64,000 nucleotides of DNA from Hymenobacter oligotrophus (GCF_003574965.1 NZ_CP032317.1:2976001-3040000), one strand, 5' to 3'. Shown: positions 18,021-27,684, counted from the first letter of the stretch. Translations and numbers: made by a program. Notes: generated from the sequence alone by a model not told the origin.

Positions 18021-21000
18021 GCCAGATGACCGAGGACCGGCTGGTCCAGCAAACAATGGCCGACTACCTGCGCGATGAGCTGCAGTGGCAGTCGGTGTAC
18101 GCCCAAGACCACGAAGTCCTCGGTCAGGGCCCGGAAAGCACGCTGGGCCGCGCCAGCCAGCGCGAAGTGTACCTGGTGCGCTACCTGCGCAAGGCCCTGG
18201 AAAAGCTGAACCCCAAGCTGCCCGCCGCCGCTTACGAAACGGCCATCCGCCAGCTCACCGAAACCAGCTACAAGCGCCAGGATCTGCCGCTGAACCGCAC
18301 CCGCTACCAGGAGTTCCGCGACGGCGTGCTGGTGGAGTATCTCAACGATGATAGCGAGCGGGAAGAGCGCCGCCTGCGGGTGTTCGACTTCAACGAGCCC
18401 ACCAACAACCACTTCCTGGCCGTGCGCGAGCTGTGGGTGCAAGGGCCCACCTACCGCCGCCGGCCCGACATCGTGGGCTTCGTGAATGGGGTGCCGCTGC
18501 TGCTGGTGGAGTTGAAGAACGTGCACCGCAAGCTGCGGGCCGCCTACGAAGAGAACATCCGCGACTACAAGGACACCATCCCGCACCTGTTCGACGCCAA
18601 CGCCGTGGTGCTGATTTCCAACGGTATCGACGCCAAGATTGGGAGCATGTCGGGCAAGTACGAGCACTTTCACGAATGGAAGCGCCTGCAGGAGCAGGAG
18701 CCCGGCGTGGTGCAGCTGGAAACCCTGCTGAAGGGCGTGTGCGCCAAGGCCAACTTCCTGGATTTATTCGAGAACTTCATCTTGTTCGACGACAGCGCCG
18801 GCAAGCTGGTGAAGATTGTGGCCCGCAACCACCAGTTTCTGGGTGTGAACAAGGCCGTGGAGGCCGTGCGCCGCCGGCACGAGCAGCCGGCCGAGCGGGC
18901 CGGGCAACTGGGGGTGTTCTGGCACACCCAGGGCTCGGGCAAAAGCTACTCCATGGTGCTGTTCGCGGAGAAGGTGCGGCGCAAGCTGTCCGGCAACTTT
19001 ACCTACCTAGTCGTCACCGACCGCACCGACCTCAACAACCAGATTTACAAAACCTTTGCCGGCTGCGGCGTGGTCGACAACGACGCCAACCCCTGCCGGC
19101 CGGAGTCGGGCCGGGAGCTGAAGCGCATGTTTCAGGAGGATAAGCCTTACCTGTTCTCGCTCATCAACTTGTTCAACCAGCCCGTCACGGCCGAGGAGCC
19201 GTACACCCGCCGCCCCGATGTCATCGTGATGAGCGACGAGGCCCACCGCAGCCAGTACGGTCGCTTGGCCATCAACATGCGCTTGGCTTTGCCCCAGGCG
19301 CAGTACATCGGCTTCACGGGCACGCCGCTGATGAAGGACGACGAACTGACGCGCCGCATCTTTGGCGACTACGTGAGTACATACAACTTCCAGCGGGCCG
19401 TGGACGACGGCGCCACCGTGCCGCTGTACTACGACAGCCGCGGCGAGAAGCTGCAGCTGAAGAACCCCGAGGTGAACGAGGAGCTGGCGGCCAAGCTGGA
19501 AGAGCTGGAAGACAGCCACAACCTCACCAACGACCAGCGCCGGCAGCTGGAGCAGGCTTTGGCGAAGTCGTACCCTGTGCTCACGGCCGCGACGCGCCTA
19601 GAGCCCATCGCCCGCGACTTCGTGGAGCACTACACCACGGCCTGGGAATCGGGGAAGGCCATGTTCGTGTGCCTGGACAAGGTAACGACGGTGCGCGTGT
19701 ACGAAATGGTGCAGCGCTTCTGGGCCGAGAAAGAAAAGACGCTAGCCCAGGAAATAGCCAAGTGCGCCGACGACCAAGAGCAGGCTCAGCTGCAACGTAA
19801 GCTGGCCTGGATGCAAGCCACCAAGATGGCGGTCGTGATTTCGGAGGAGCAGAACGAAGTGGCTACCTTCCGGCAGTGGGAAATCGACATCGAGCCGTAC
19901 CGTGCCTTGCTCAAGAAGGGCTATGAGGGCACCGATGGCAAGCGTATCGACGTGGAATCTGCCTTCAAGGACGACCAGCACCCACTGCGGGTGGCCTTCG
20001 TGTGCGCCATGTGGCTCACGGGCTTCGACGTGCCTAGCCTGAGCACGCTGTACCTCGACAAGCCACTAAAGGCCCACACGCTGATGCAGGCTATAGCGCG
20101 AGCCAACCGCGTGTACCAAGACAAAACCAACGGCTTAGTGGTGGACTACTGCGGCATCCTGAAAAGCCTACGCGAGGCCCTCGCCACCTTTGGCGGCAAC
20201 TTGCCCGGCGACGAGGGCGGCGGAGGCTTGGGCGAAGTGGGCGGTTCGGGCGACGGCCCCAGCGGCGGCGACTCGCCCATCAAGCCCGAAGAGGAGCTGC
20301 TGGATGAGCTGGCTAAAAGCCTGATGACGGCCCGGCAGTTCCTGCTCAAGAGCGGCTTCGAACTGAACGATTTGCTCAACGCCACAGGCTTTGCTCGCAA
20401 TGCTGCCATCGCTAAGGCCGCGGAGCTGCTGAACGTGAAGGAAGAGGTACGCAAACACTACCAGGCCCTGAATCGCGATGCGGAGGTGAAGCTGAAAGCC
20501 TGCGTGAACATCGCCGGCGTACATGCCTACCTAAACGAGTACGACGCGCTGCGCATCATAAGCAAGAAGCTGGACGAGGACCGCGACAAGGCCGACATCA
20601 CGGCCCTGCTGCGGCAGATGCAGTCGGTGGTGGACAGCGCAATCACGGCCGTGGCCGAGCCGCTTGTGGGCTACAAGAAGCCCTACGACATGAGCAAGAT
20701 CAACTTCGAGCGGCTGAGCCAGGAGTTTGCCAAGTCGGAGAAGAAGAACACGCTCACGCAGCAACTCAAGCAAGAAGTAGAAGAGCAGCTGAAGCAGATG
20801 GTGGCCCAGAATCCCACCCGCATCGACTTCAACCAGCGCTACCAGCAGATCATCGCCGACTACAATCACGAAAAGGAGCGGCAGACGATCGAGGAGACGT
20901 TTGAGCAACTGCTCAACTTCGTGCAGGAGTTGACGGAGGAGCAGAAGCGGGCCATGCAGGAAGGGTTGAGCGAACCGGAATTGGCGCTATATGACCAGCT

Positions 21001-21268
21001 GCTGAAGCCGAACCTGAAGTCGACGGAGCGGGAAAAGCTGAAGAAGGTAGCCCACGAGCTGCTGGAAGCTCTGCAGCGCGAGAAGCTACAGCTGCGCTGG
21101 CGCGAGACGGAGGAAACGAAGGCGGAGGTGAAGACCTTCATCTACGACTTCCTCTATGACGAGCAAAAGGGTTTGCCGGAGTCGTACACGCCGGAGGAGA
21201 TAGAGGTGAAGAGTGGACTGCTGTACGAGTTTTTCTACCAGCATCAACAAGTGCATATGGCAGCGTAG
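18017..21268 (+). CDS. hsdR: Type I restriction-modification system, endonuclease/translocase subunit HsdR
   Basis: 1083 residues. The N-terminal nuclease domain has D151 (RRPDIVGF) and E165-x-K167 (LLVELKN), the PD-(D/E)XK site. The two RecA-like motor domains follow: Walker A HTQGSGKS from H303, DEAH box starting D407 (MSDEAHRSQYGRL), motif III GFTGTPL and a C-terminal helicase motif AIARANRVY. The helical C-terminal region (about 760-1083) binds the methylase. A Gly/Glu-rich linker lies near 735-755. All key residues are intact, so the enzyme should translocate and cut unmodified DNA. The next gene begins 39 bases after the stop, suggesting read-through into the downstream nuclease genes. 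Confidence 0.96.
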   Translation: MSQMTEDRLVQQTMADYLRDELQWQSVYAQDHEVLGQGPESTLGRASQREVYLVRYLRKALEKLNPKLPAAAYETAIRQLTETSYKRQDLPLNRTRYQEFRDGVLVEYLNDDSEREERRLRVFDFNEPTNNHFLAVRELWVQGPTYRRRPDIVGFVNGVPLLLVELKNVHRKLRAAYEENIRDYKDTIPHLFDANAVVLISNGIDAKIGSMSGKYEHFHEWKRLQEQEPGVVQLETLLKGVCAKANFLDLFENFILFDDSAGKLVKIVARNHQFLGVNKAVEAVRRRHEQPAERAGQLGVFWHTQGSGKSYSMVLFAEKVRRKLSGNFTYLVVTDRTDLNNQIYKTFAGCGVVDNDANPCRPESGRELKRMFQEDKPYLFSLINLFNQPVTAEEPYTRRPDVIVMSDEAHRSQYGRLAINMRLALPQAQYIGFTGTPLMKDDELTRRIFGDYVSTYNFQRAVDDGATVPLYYDSRGEKLQLKNPEVNEELAAKLEELEDSHNLTNDQRRQLEQALAKSYPVLTAATRLEPIARDFVEHYTTAWESGKAMFVCLDKVTTVRVYEMVQRFWAEKEKTLAQEIAKCADDQEQAQLQRKLAWMQATKMAVVISEEQNEVATFRQWEIDIEPYRALLKKGYEGTDGKRIDVESAFKDDQHPLRVAFVCAMWLTGFDVPSLSTLYLDKPLKAHTLMQAIARANRVYQDKTNGLVVDYCGILKSLREALATFGGNLPGDEGGGGLGEVGGSGDGPSGGDSPIKPEEELLDELAKSLMTARQFLLKSGFELNDLLNATGFARNAAIAKAAELLNVKEEVRKHYQALNRDAEVKLKACVNIAGVHAYLNEYDALRIISKKLDEDRDKADITALLRQMQSVVDSAITAVAEPLVGYKKPYDMSKINFERLSQEFAKSEKKNTLTQQLKQEVEEQLKQMVAQNPTRIDFNQRYQQIIADYNHEKERQTIEETFEQLLNFVQELTEEQKRAMQEGLSEPELALYDQLLKPNLKSTEREKLKKVAHELLEALQREKLQLRWRETEETKAEVKTFIYDFLYDEQKGLPESYTPEEIEVKSGLLYEFFYQHQQVHMAA

Positions 21269-21307
21269 CCGAAGCGAAGAAATATTCACTTACTCAAAAG
21301 CTTATTC

Positions 21308-23389
21308 ATGTTTGCACTTCTACTCCAAGCTGACACAATGCAGGCTGCCTCCGGAGCCGTTGGTAATGGTGATGGATGGTTATTTTGGGCCACAGCAGGC
21401 CTAGGCGCCATATTATTTTACCTCCTTTATTTTCTTTCACCTAGAAAAGACAAAAAGAAAAATACTGGTTGGCCCAATGAGCCATGGGTTGGGAAGAAGT
21501 CATTTTCTAACCCGTCAGCCGCTAGCGACAAAGTGCCTTCGGCCGTTGCCGCACGTAAGGCACCAGCTGAAATAGTAACAACGACTAAGGCACCTAAACC
21601 CACTATAACGACAGTAGAGACAGTACCTGAGAAAGAGGCAAAGGCTTCACTGTCACCTATTGCTATGAATTCAGAGTCCTCTACAACAAGTAGCCACAAA
21701 CCAATAAAACCTAAATTGCCTACCGCCCAACCGATACCAGCTGACGCTATAGCGCTGGAAGAGATAGAGCGGGAGTTAGCTTTAAAATCCAAGTACGCCG
21801 CGCTAGTTAAGGGCACCCCAAAGGCCGCTTCGGCGCGTCCTGCGGCCAGCACGGGTGCAACTGGGCACCAGCAATCGGGGGTAGGTAAGCCCATCGCCGT
21901 TTCGCTTCCGGACATAGAAAAGGTATCGGCGACGGCAAAGTTTATTGGCTACGAGCCGATACCGGTGCCCGACACGGGTGCGTTTCCAAAGGTGCGCCTG
22001 CCCAAGCTAGGCTGCGTCATCAAGTTTCCGCGGGTGGGACGCTCGGGGCGCCGTGGCTACAAGGAAGCCGATTTCATGCAGGTGATGAGCCAGTGGCTGA
22101 GCAGCGGCGCGGTGAAGGTCTACAACGACCGGCACGTGCCCACGCCCAACGCCGTTAGCCCGTACGAGCCCGACCTGGTGGTCATCAACGAGCAGAACGG
22201 GCTAAACTTGTTTCTGAACATTGAGATCGACGAGCCCTATGACGGGGTATTCCGCCAGCCCATTCACTGCCTCCAAGAAGACGACGCGCGCGATGAGTTT
22301 TTCACCCGGCGCGGCTGGGTGGTGGTGCGGTTTGCGGAAATCCAGGTGCACCAGCAGCCGGAGGCGTGCTGCGCGTATGTAGCGCAGCTGATCAAGCGCC
22401 TGGCTCCTGACTACGCGGTGCCAGCTGCGCTTCAAGGGCTAGCTCTGCAACCCGTCACTTGCTGGGACAACGTACAAGCCCAAAAATGGGCCAAGCAGCG
22501 CTACCGGGAAAGCTACCTGGGCATTGCCGATTTCGGGCGGCGGGACGTGGCGACGGACTGGCAGCCCGCCGCGGCCCTGGACGTGGAGTTGGCCATCGAA
22601 GAACTGGTAGATAAAACGCCTTTGAAAGCGGCGGCGGAGCCACGCAACCGCAGGCAACTCGAGGCGGTGAACGGTCACCCGCGGGATGCCCGCTTGCAGT
22701 TTGACCCCGAAGCGCACCAGTACTTCATCAACGGGCAGCCGGCAACGGCGGTCAGCACCTTGGTCGACCGGTTCTTCCCCGAGTTCGACAAGCACTACTG
22801 GGCCCCCCGCACCGCGGCGAAGCGCGGCATGACGGCGGGAGCAGTGCTCGAGGAGTGGGAGCAAAAGGGCCGCACGTCGGCGGACCTGGGCACCCGCCTG
22901 CACGAACACATCGAGGCGTTCTACAACAGCGGGCACGCGGGCGTTGTCACGCCCGAATTCCAGCAGTTCCTGGATTTTCACGCCGACCACGGCCATTTGG
23001 AGCCTTACCGGACGGAGTGGCGGGTGTTCAACGAGGAGCTCATGATGGCCGGGACGGTGGACTTCGTGGCGCGCAACGCGGATGGCACGGTATCGATCTA
23101 CGACTGGAAGCGCAGCGCCAAGGTTATCCACGCGGACGGGAGCATCCAGCGAAACAATTACCAAACCGCCGAAGGCCCGCTGAACGACCTGGACGATTCC
23201 CGGTTCAGCCGCTACTCCATCCAGCAAAACATTTACAAGTGGCTGCTGGAATCCAAGTACGGCTGTCGGGTGCGCAGCATGCACTTGGTTGTCCTGCACC
23301 CGGATTACGACGAGTACACGGTCTTGGAAGTACCCGACCGCGCCGCCCACGTGGCGAAGATCGTTGCCTCGTTGCGGGCTGGTTGCTAA
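21308..23389 (+). CDS. Membrane-anchored protein with two different nuclease-like domains
   Basis: 693 residues; no named family recognised. Residues 24-44 form one membrane segment followed by a basic RKDKKK stop, so most of the protein should face the cytoplasm. Residues about 50-200 are a Thr/Ala/Pro/Lys-rich linker. Residues about 225-375 resemble Vsr/DUF559-type endonucleases: EPDLVVI with D289, NIEIDE (E306, D308), then DEFFTRRGWVVVRFAE. Residues about 455-690 resemble RecB/Cas4-type PD-(D/E)XK nucleases: H532 in RLHEHIE, D585 in AGTVDFVAR, D599-W-K601, and QxxxY (Q639, Y643). The linker-coding DNA is AT-rich while the nuclease-coding DNA is very GC-rich, suggesting a composite origin. 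The gene follows hsdR by 39 bases and precedes another nuclease-like gene by 44, so it may work with the restriction operon. Confidence 0.8.
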   Translation: MFALLLQADTMQAASGAVGNGDGWLFWATAGLGAILFYLLYFLSPRKDKKKNTGWPNEPWVGKKSFSNPSAASDKVPSAVAARKAPAEIVTTTKAPKPTITTVETVPEKEAKASLSPIAMNSESSTTSSHKPIKPKLPTAQPIPADAIALEEIERELALKSKYAALVKGTPKAASARPAASTGATGHQQSGVGKPIAVSLPDIEKVSATAKFIGYEPIPVPDTGAFPKVRLPKLGCVIKFPRVGRSGRRGYKEADFMQVMSQWLSSGAVKVYNDRHVPTPNAVSPYEPDLVVINEQNGLNLFLNIEIDEPYDGVFRQPIHCLQEDDARDEFFTRRGWVVVRFAEIQVHQQPEACCAYVAQLIKRLAPDYAVPAALQGLALQPVTCWDNVQAQKWAKQRYRESYLGIADFGRRDVATDWQPAAALDVELAIEELVDKTPLKAAAEPRNRRQLEAVNGHPRDARLQFDPEAHQYFINGQPATAVSTLVDRFFPEFDKHYWAPRTAAKRGMTAGAVLEEWEQKGRTSADLGTRLHEHIEAFYNSGHAGVVTPEFQQFLDFHADHGHLEPYRTEWRVFNEELMMAGTVDFVARNADGTVSIYDWKRSAKVIHADGSIQRNNYQTAEGPLNDLDDSRFSRYSIQQNIYKWLLESKYGCRVRSMHLVVLHPDYDEYTVLEVPDRAAHVAKIVASLRAGC

Positions 23390-23433
23390 GCCTCGACCGT
23401 GCGCCATCCCGCTTTACCCGACACGCCCTTCGC

Positions 23434-25059
23434 ATGACCGACTTCTTTACGCCGGCCGACTTGGCCCTGCTGCATACCTACGCCAACGAGCCGCACGACG
23501 GCAGCCCGGGCCACGCCCTTGCCGAACGCCAACTGCTGGCGGGGGTGTGGGCCAAAACGGTTTACTGGGCCGAGCAATTGGCCGGGGACGGGTTTGAAGC
23601 GCAGGTGCGCAAGTCGGCCATCCGGCGCGCGGGCACGGTGACAAACGCCGCGGGCCAGAAGCGCATGAACCGGGTGTTCAAACATTTCACTTGGGCCCGG
23701 CTTTACCGGCCGGGGCACGAAGCGTTCAAAATCTTCTTCACCATCGGTGTCGACGGGCTTCGGCAGGAGCTGGTCTGGAAGCTTGACTGCCAGCACGACG
23801 GCACCGGGGCCTTGGACAAGCGCTTGGTCCGCCGCTTCCAAGAGTTCGTCGCGCACCAAGCTCCTCAGGTAGCCTGGCAAGCCATTCCCGCGGCCCAGCT
23901 CAAGCGCCACGATTGGGACACGGTGGTGCAGGCCTCCCAACAATTCATCCAAGTGCAGACCCACGTGTACGACCAGGCGCTGGACTATGTCTGGCAGGGG
24001 CGCCGGCCCGAGGAAGACAAGCTGGCGCGCATCTGCTGGAACACCCACGACTGGCAAACCCCCTCCGGTCCGGAAGGGAAAAGCCAGGCGGCCGGCTCGC
24101 ACGAAAGCGACGCGTTCGGCGGCTTCGGCGGCGAGGAATGGCTTTTCGACTTCAGCCGTCTGTGGAAGGGTTACCACTACGCGTTCCTGCAGCCGCTCAA
24201 CACCGACTCCGACGTGTACGGCGGGCGGGTGATGAACATCCGCTTGTTTACCCGCAACGCGGACACGGGCGAGTACTTTTACGTGGGCCGCATCCGGCAA
24301 GCCGAAATCCTGACCGACCAGCAAGTAACCCAATCGCGGGCCCACGCGGATGCCCAGGGATGGCTGGACGGCATGCGCCACGAGTTAAGAGCCGCCGGCA
24401 GCGCCGGCACCTTCGATCCGAAAATGTTCGGCCGGGGCCCGTTCAACCTCCGCTTCAAGCCCGAGCAGGTCGAGCGCCCGGCCACCCCCGACGGGCTGGT
24501 ACGCATCGAGGACATCAGCACGTGGACGGACAGCCAGCGGTACGTGTTGTTCGACGACGTGTCGCCGGACGAGACCTACACTCCATCCTGGCAGCGGAAC
24601 GCCCCGCCGGTGGCGCCCCAGGTCGTTCTCAACCCTCGCACCAAACGCGGCGCCACCGCCCGCGCCCGCCACGTCCAAGCCCGCAGCATCGAACTGCGCG
24701 CCCTGCACGAGCAGGTGCAGTCGCGGTTAATCAAGCACCTGCGGCAGCAGTTTCCGGGGGAGGAAGTGGTCAAGGAAGCCTTAATTAAGCCGTTTAACAG
24801 CTACATCGACGCGGTCCGCCGGCCGGCCAGCGGCCGCGATGTGTTCTACGAAGTGAAGGTGCTGCCTACGCTCAAGGCCTGCATCCGGGAAGCGCTGGGG
24901 CAGCTGCTGGAATACGCGTGCTGGCCCGACCAGGTGTTGTCGCGCGAGTGGGTCGTGGTTTCTTACCACCCCGCCACCGCCGAATCCACGCGCTACTTAA
25001 ATAAGTTGCGGGCGGAATTCAACCTGCCCGTGGAATATCTGCAAATCCCCCTAACCTAG
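23434..25059 (+). CDS. Large protein with C-terminal PD-(D/E)XK-like nuclease domain
   Basis: 541 residues from the ATG at 23434 (MTDFFTPAD), 44 bases after the previous stop; the frame is open much further upstream but that part overlaps the preceding gene. Residues about 1-150 are helical with an FKIFFTIGVD strand. Residues about 225-300 (LFDFSRLWKGYHYAFLQPL to YFYVGRIRQAEIL) could be a reader or nucleic-acid-binding domain, a weak inference. Residues about 430-541 fit a PD-(D/E)XK fold: D459 in SYIDAVRR, E473-x-K475 in YEVKV, and QLLEY (Q490, Y494), ending in beta strands. Strongly GC-rich. The spacing suggests a two-gene module with the membrane-anchored protein, attached to the hsd operon. 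A restriction-like or anti-phage role is inferred. Confidence 0.78.
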   Translation: MTDFFTPADLALLHTYANEPHDGSPGHALAERQLLAGVWAKTVYWAEQLAGDGFEAQVRKSAIRRAGTVTNAAGQKRMNRVFKHFTWARLYRPGHEAFKIFFTIGVDGLRQELVWKLDCQHDGTGALDKRLVRRFQEFVAHQAPQVAWQAIPAAQLKRHDWDTVVQASQQFIQVQTHVYDQALDYVWQGRRPEEDKLARICWNTHDWQTPSGPEGKSQAAGSHESDAFGGFGGEEWLFDFSRLWKGYHYAFLQPLNTDSDVYGGRVMNIRLFTRNADTGEYFYVGRIRQAEILTDQQVTQSRAHADAQGWLDGMRHELRAAGSAGTFDPKMFGRGPFNLRFKPEQVERPATPDGLVRIEDISTWTDSQRYVLFDDVSPDETYTPSWQRNAPPVAPQVVLNPRTKRGATARARHVQARSIELRALHEQVQSRLIKHLRQQFPGEEVVKEALIKPFNSYIDAVRRPASGRDVFYEVKVLPTLKACIREALGQLLEYACWPDQVLSREWVVVSYHPATAESTRYLNKLRAEFNLPVEYLQIPLT

Positions 25060-25213
25060 AAGTTGAATGCGCGAACTACCCCATAAGAATCTAGGCGGAG
25101 GTTTGCTGCATGCAGGCGAACAAGAGTGTTCCTTTCCCGGATGAGCCCCATTAATTACCTAGTTTGTGTTAGACATAACCGGGACCAGTGTGAACTTAAT
25201 AGGCGACAAACTG

Positions 25214-26056
25214 CTATTTACACAGCGTTTTCGCCACATAGCCTATTCGCCCATCTACACTAACCTTATAATAACGTGGATTATTATCCTCAATCACGTT
25301 AACGATGGATGTCAACGGGCATAGATAGACTTGGTCTGCATCAATGTGGGGCGCAGACCTAAGCGGCACTCCTATAGGGGAATCGAAGTGTGTTCGGTAC
25401 TTGTATTTCACATTGCTCTTTTCCACAACAGTAGTCTCTCTACCAAATGACCCGTAGAGAGATGTAACCTGAGTGAGGGCGGATTTATTTGTGGTGGATG
25501 TGCTATTAGTAGGTTGGCGATATGTATATGGGCTGGTAGTATTTCCTACTTGGCTTTCTATTAAAAATCCTTTGGAGATATAACCTGTATACCCATGCGC
25601 TTGCACTTTACAATAAATGTCATTCACGTCCTCAATAACATATACGGTTGAATTTCTGAGGCACGTATAAATTTCTGCGGATGATACTGCTGGTGCTGCC
25701 CTTAACGGTACATCCATAGGAGACTGGATTCGATAAGTACCGCTGGAAATTCTACGGACTGTAGCGGTCGTTGAACTACGACTGGCAGATGATCTAGATG
25801 TCCCTGTTGAAGCGGGTACATAGGTGGGAGGACTCGTGCGCCGCCTGCCTCCAGTGACTAGCCCAGTATTCGGGTTATAGTTACCGGGATAGCTATAGTT
25901 ATCTGTAACTGTGTGATTAGGTGATGTTCTATAATGAGGCTGTACATAGGTTCCATCCCTACGTGTATAGCCTTTAACATAAACTTGAGCAAAGCTCCCG
26001 TAAGCAATACACTCAATCACTATAACAAGCCAAAGGCAGAATGTAGAAATTTTCAT
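25214..26056 (-). CDS. Secreted protein with two bacterial SH3 domains
   Basis: 280 residues with a signal peptide (MKISTFCLWLVIVIECIAYG, cleavage near FAQ). After it comes the widespread surface motif VKGYTRRDGTYVQPHYRTSP and NYNPNTG. Two SH3-like repeats follow, at about 107-163 (MDVPLRAAP to GYISKGFL) and 218-278 (IGVPLRSAP to GYVAKTLC). Such domains usually bind cell-wall peptides or serve as adaptors in the periplasm. AT-rich compared with the preceding nuclease genes and on the opposite strand, converging on them. Function in the island is unknown. Confidence 0.85.
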   Translation of the reverse strand: MKISTFCLWLVIVIECIAYGSFAQVYVKGYTRRDGTYVQPHYRTSPNHTVTDNYSYPGNYNPNTGLVTGGRRRTSPPTYVPASTGTSRSSASRSSTTATVRRISSGTYRIQSPMDVPLRAAPAVSSAEIYTCLRNSTVYVIEDVNDIYCKVQAHGYTGYISKGFLIESQVGNTTSPYTYRQPTNSTSTTNKSALTQVTSLYGSFGRETTVVEKSNVKYKYRTHFDSPIGVPLRSAPHIDADQVYLCPLTSIVNVIEDNNPRYYKVSVDGRIGYVAKTLCK

Positions 26057-26228
26057 TGCATATAATTTTGTGAAAACGAATATATATAAAAAGCGATTTT
26101 TACCTCGCTCACTTTAAAACTGGGCCATATGGATACCTATTGAAAGGACATGGGACACTTACACTTCGCCGGAAAGCAGGATGAATATGTGGATAGTTAT
26201 CAGGCCTCATAGCAGCCAAGTGGGCATG

Positions 26229-26262
26229 AAAAAGCCCCGCTGCTGTGTTGAGCGGGGCTTTA
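26229..26262 (-). terminator. Terminator of the small membrane protein gene
   Basis: AAAGCCCCGCT pairs with AGCGGGGCTTT around a 9-base loop, with A-run and T-run at the two ends, just after the minus-strand stop at 26269. The minus strand reads into a T-run. Confidence 0.85.
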
Positions 26263-26268
26263 GAATAC

Positions 26269-26475
26269 TTAGCCTATTTGGAATGAGACAAACTTCAGAA
26301 TGAGCATAAGGGCAACAGCACTGAAGACTAGTCTTCGTCCTGGAATGTCACCGGGCAATGTCCAGCGTCTCAACACTGGAATAAAACCGATTGTATACTC
26401 CATGACCAGGTAGATAGCACTGAACACCATCCCAAATGAAGCCAAATAAGACAGCAGATGATGCATAGTATTCAT
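26269..26475 (-). CDS. Small two-helix membrane protein
   Basis: 68 residues with two membrane segments (about 8-30 and 48-66) separated by a short basic loop with PVLRRWTLPGDIPGRR. No family was recognised. It lies 45 bases downstream of the EVE-like gene on the same strand and ends at a strong terminator, so the two probably form one operon. A small membrane partner beside a possible DNA-reader protein is a pattern seen in some anti-phage systems, but this is inference only. Confidence 0.65.
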   Translation of the reverse strand: MNTMHHLLSYLASFGMVFSAIYLVMEYTIGFIPVLRRWTLPGDIPGRRLVFSAVALMLILKFVSFQIG

Positions 26476-26520
26476 GGCTTAACAACGCTTGAAATCAGTT
26501 AATTAGTTCTCAAGTGCGTC

Positions 26521-27684
26521 TTATTGCTTCTCCTGCTTTTCGTCGGCTGGGGACGCAGGTTTAGAGCTGGATGCTAAAGTAGCAGAAGTTTTACCGCTTG
26601 TCAAAGAAGCAGTTTTGGTAGTGTCTGCCTTCCCTGCCGAAGCAGAATCACTAGCTTGAGAGGCAGGCTCCTTTCCTTCCACTATACGCAGGGCATCTAA
26701 GGTGAGTTTGGCGTCAACTTTACTCATCTTCCCTGACAAAATAGTGTTGATGTTTTCCTGCTTGTGATACTCTTTGTAGAAGCCCAGTAATTCGTGAGTC
26801 AGTTGTCCAGATTCCATGTGCACCTTAACCCCAGTCTCCGTTATCTCTAGATCACCCTTGTCAAGTGCGAAGTAGGAAGCGCAAACCAAGAACACGGTCA
26901 GCATCTTATTCTTGCTGATAAATTCAAGTACGCCCTTAGATTGAACGTTTTGTCTAACATCAATCTCGCGAAAGGCTTCGTCAATGCCAGCGCTCAAGCG
27001 GAATTCTTCCGCAAGTTGAAGAAGGATGCTTCCCATTGGGAAGTAGTCGTTGCCATTGATGGCTCCCTCTGAATCAATATTCAATCTGAAATGCGTTTTG
27101 CCGTTCTTCGTGTAAAGGGCGTGCATTTCTCTGTCAATGAAACTCGCGTATTGGTTTAGCTTAGAGAGAGCTTGTGGCGCACGGAAAGCCTGATACAAGT
27201 TGGAGTCCAAGTCGTAAAAGTCCTTTTCGACAATCCATCTCACGGGCCGACGTTTCCTGTAAATTTCTTCGTCATCAAAAGATGCGGAGTCAACCTCAAA
27301 CGGCGCACCATCAGTAACAACACCAAAAGCGTACTTGGATGACCCGCTAGTGGGCATGACAACAACGTCACCAGCCTTCATTTCCTCAAAAAACCGGAAG
27401 AATAAGCCAGCAGGCTTACCTATGGTTTTGTTATCGAACTCCTCTGGGTACTTGGCAATAATCGCTTTTACCAATTCATTGTAGGGGTTCGGCTCGTGGT
27501 CTAATGCTTTTTTGATTTGAGGCCAACTCACAAGATTATAACCAATCCCTACGCTGTTGCTGTAGTGAAAGTCATCGTAAAATTTCCCGCGGTTAGTTCT
27601 GATAAACCAGTATTGGCGCTCAGCGTCAATCTCGGGGACTCGGTCAGCAATTCTTTGCAGCGCGTCAAGTAAATCTTGATTCAT
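26521..27684 (-). CDS. EVE/PUA-like domain protein of the defence island
   Basis: 387 residues. Residues about 20-155 look like the EVE-like reader found at the N-terminus of many modification-dependent restriction proteins: QYWFIRTNRGKFYDDF, then SVGIGYN and AGDVVVMPTSG with KYAFGVVTD. Residues about 190-330 are a helical domain with one moderately hydrophobic stretch (LTVFLVCASYFAL). The last 55 residues are a Ser/Ala/Lys-rich low-complexity tail. No nuclease motif was found. EVE domains often recognise modified bases, so a sensor role in defence is plausible. It is the last gene before attR and begins about 190 bases inside the right-end repeat. Confidence 0.7.
   Translation of the reverse strand: MNQDLLDALQRIADRVPEIDAERQYWFIRTNRGKFYDDFHYSNSVGIGYNLVSWPQIKKALDHEPNPYNELVKAIIAKYPEEFDNKTIGKPAGLFFRFFEEMKAGDVVVMPTSGSSKYAFGVVTDGAPFEVDSASFDDEEIYRKRRPVRWIVEKDFYDLDSNLYQAFRAPQALSKLNQYASFIDREMHALYTKNGKTHFRLNIDSEGAINGNDYFPMGSILLQLAEEFRLSAGIDEAFREIDVRQNVQSKGVLEFISKNKMLTVFLVCASYFALDKGDLEITETGVKVHMESGQLTHELLGFYKEYHKQENINTILSGKMSKVDAKLTLDALRIVEGKEPASQASDSASAGKADTTKTASLTSGKTSATLASSSKPASPADEKQEKQ

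Noticed and set aside
22855-23433. Upstream extension of the 541-residue nuclease-like protein
   Set aside because: It runs inside the preceding gene in another frame with an Arg/Pro-rich translation typical of a shadow; the ATG at 23434 after the previous stop is far better.
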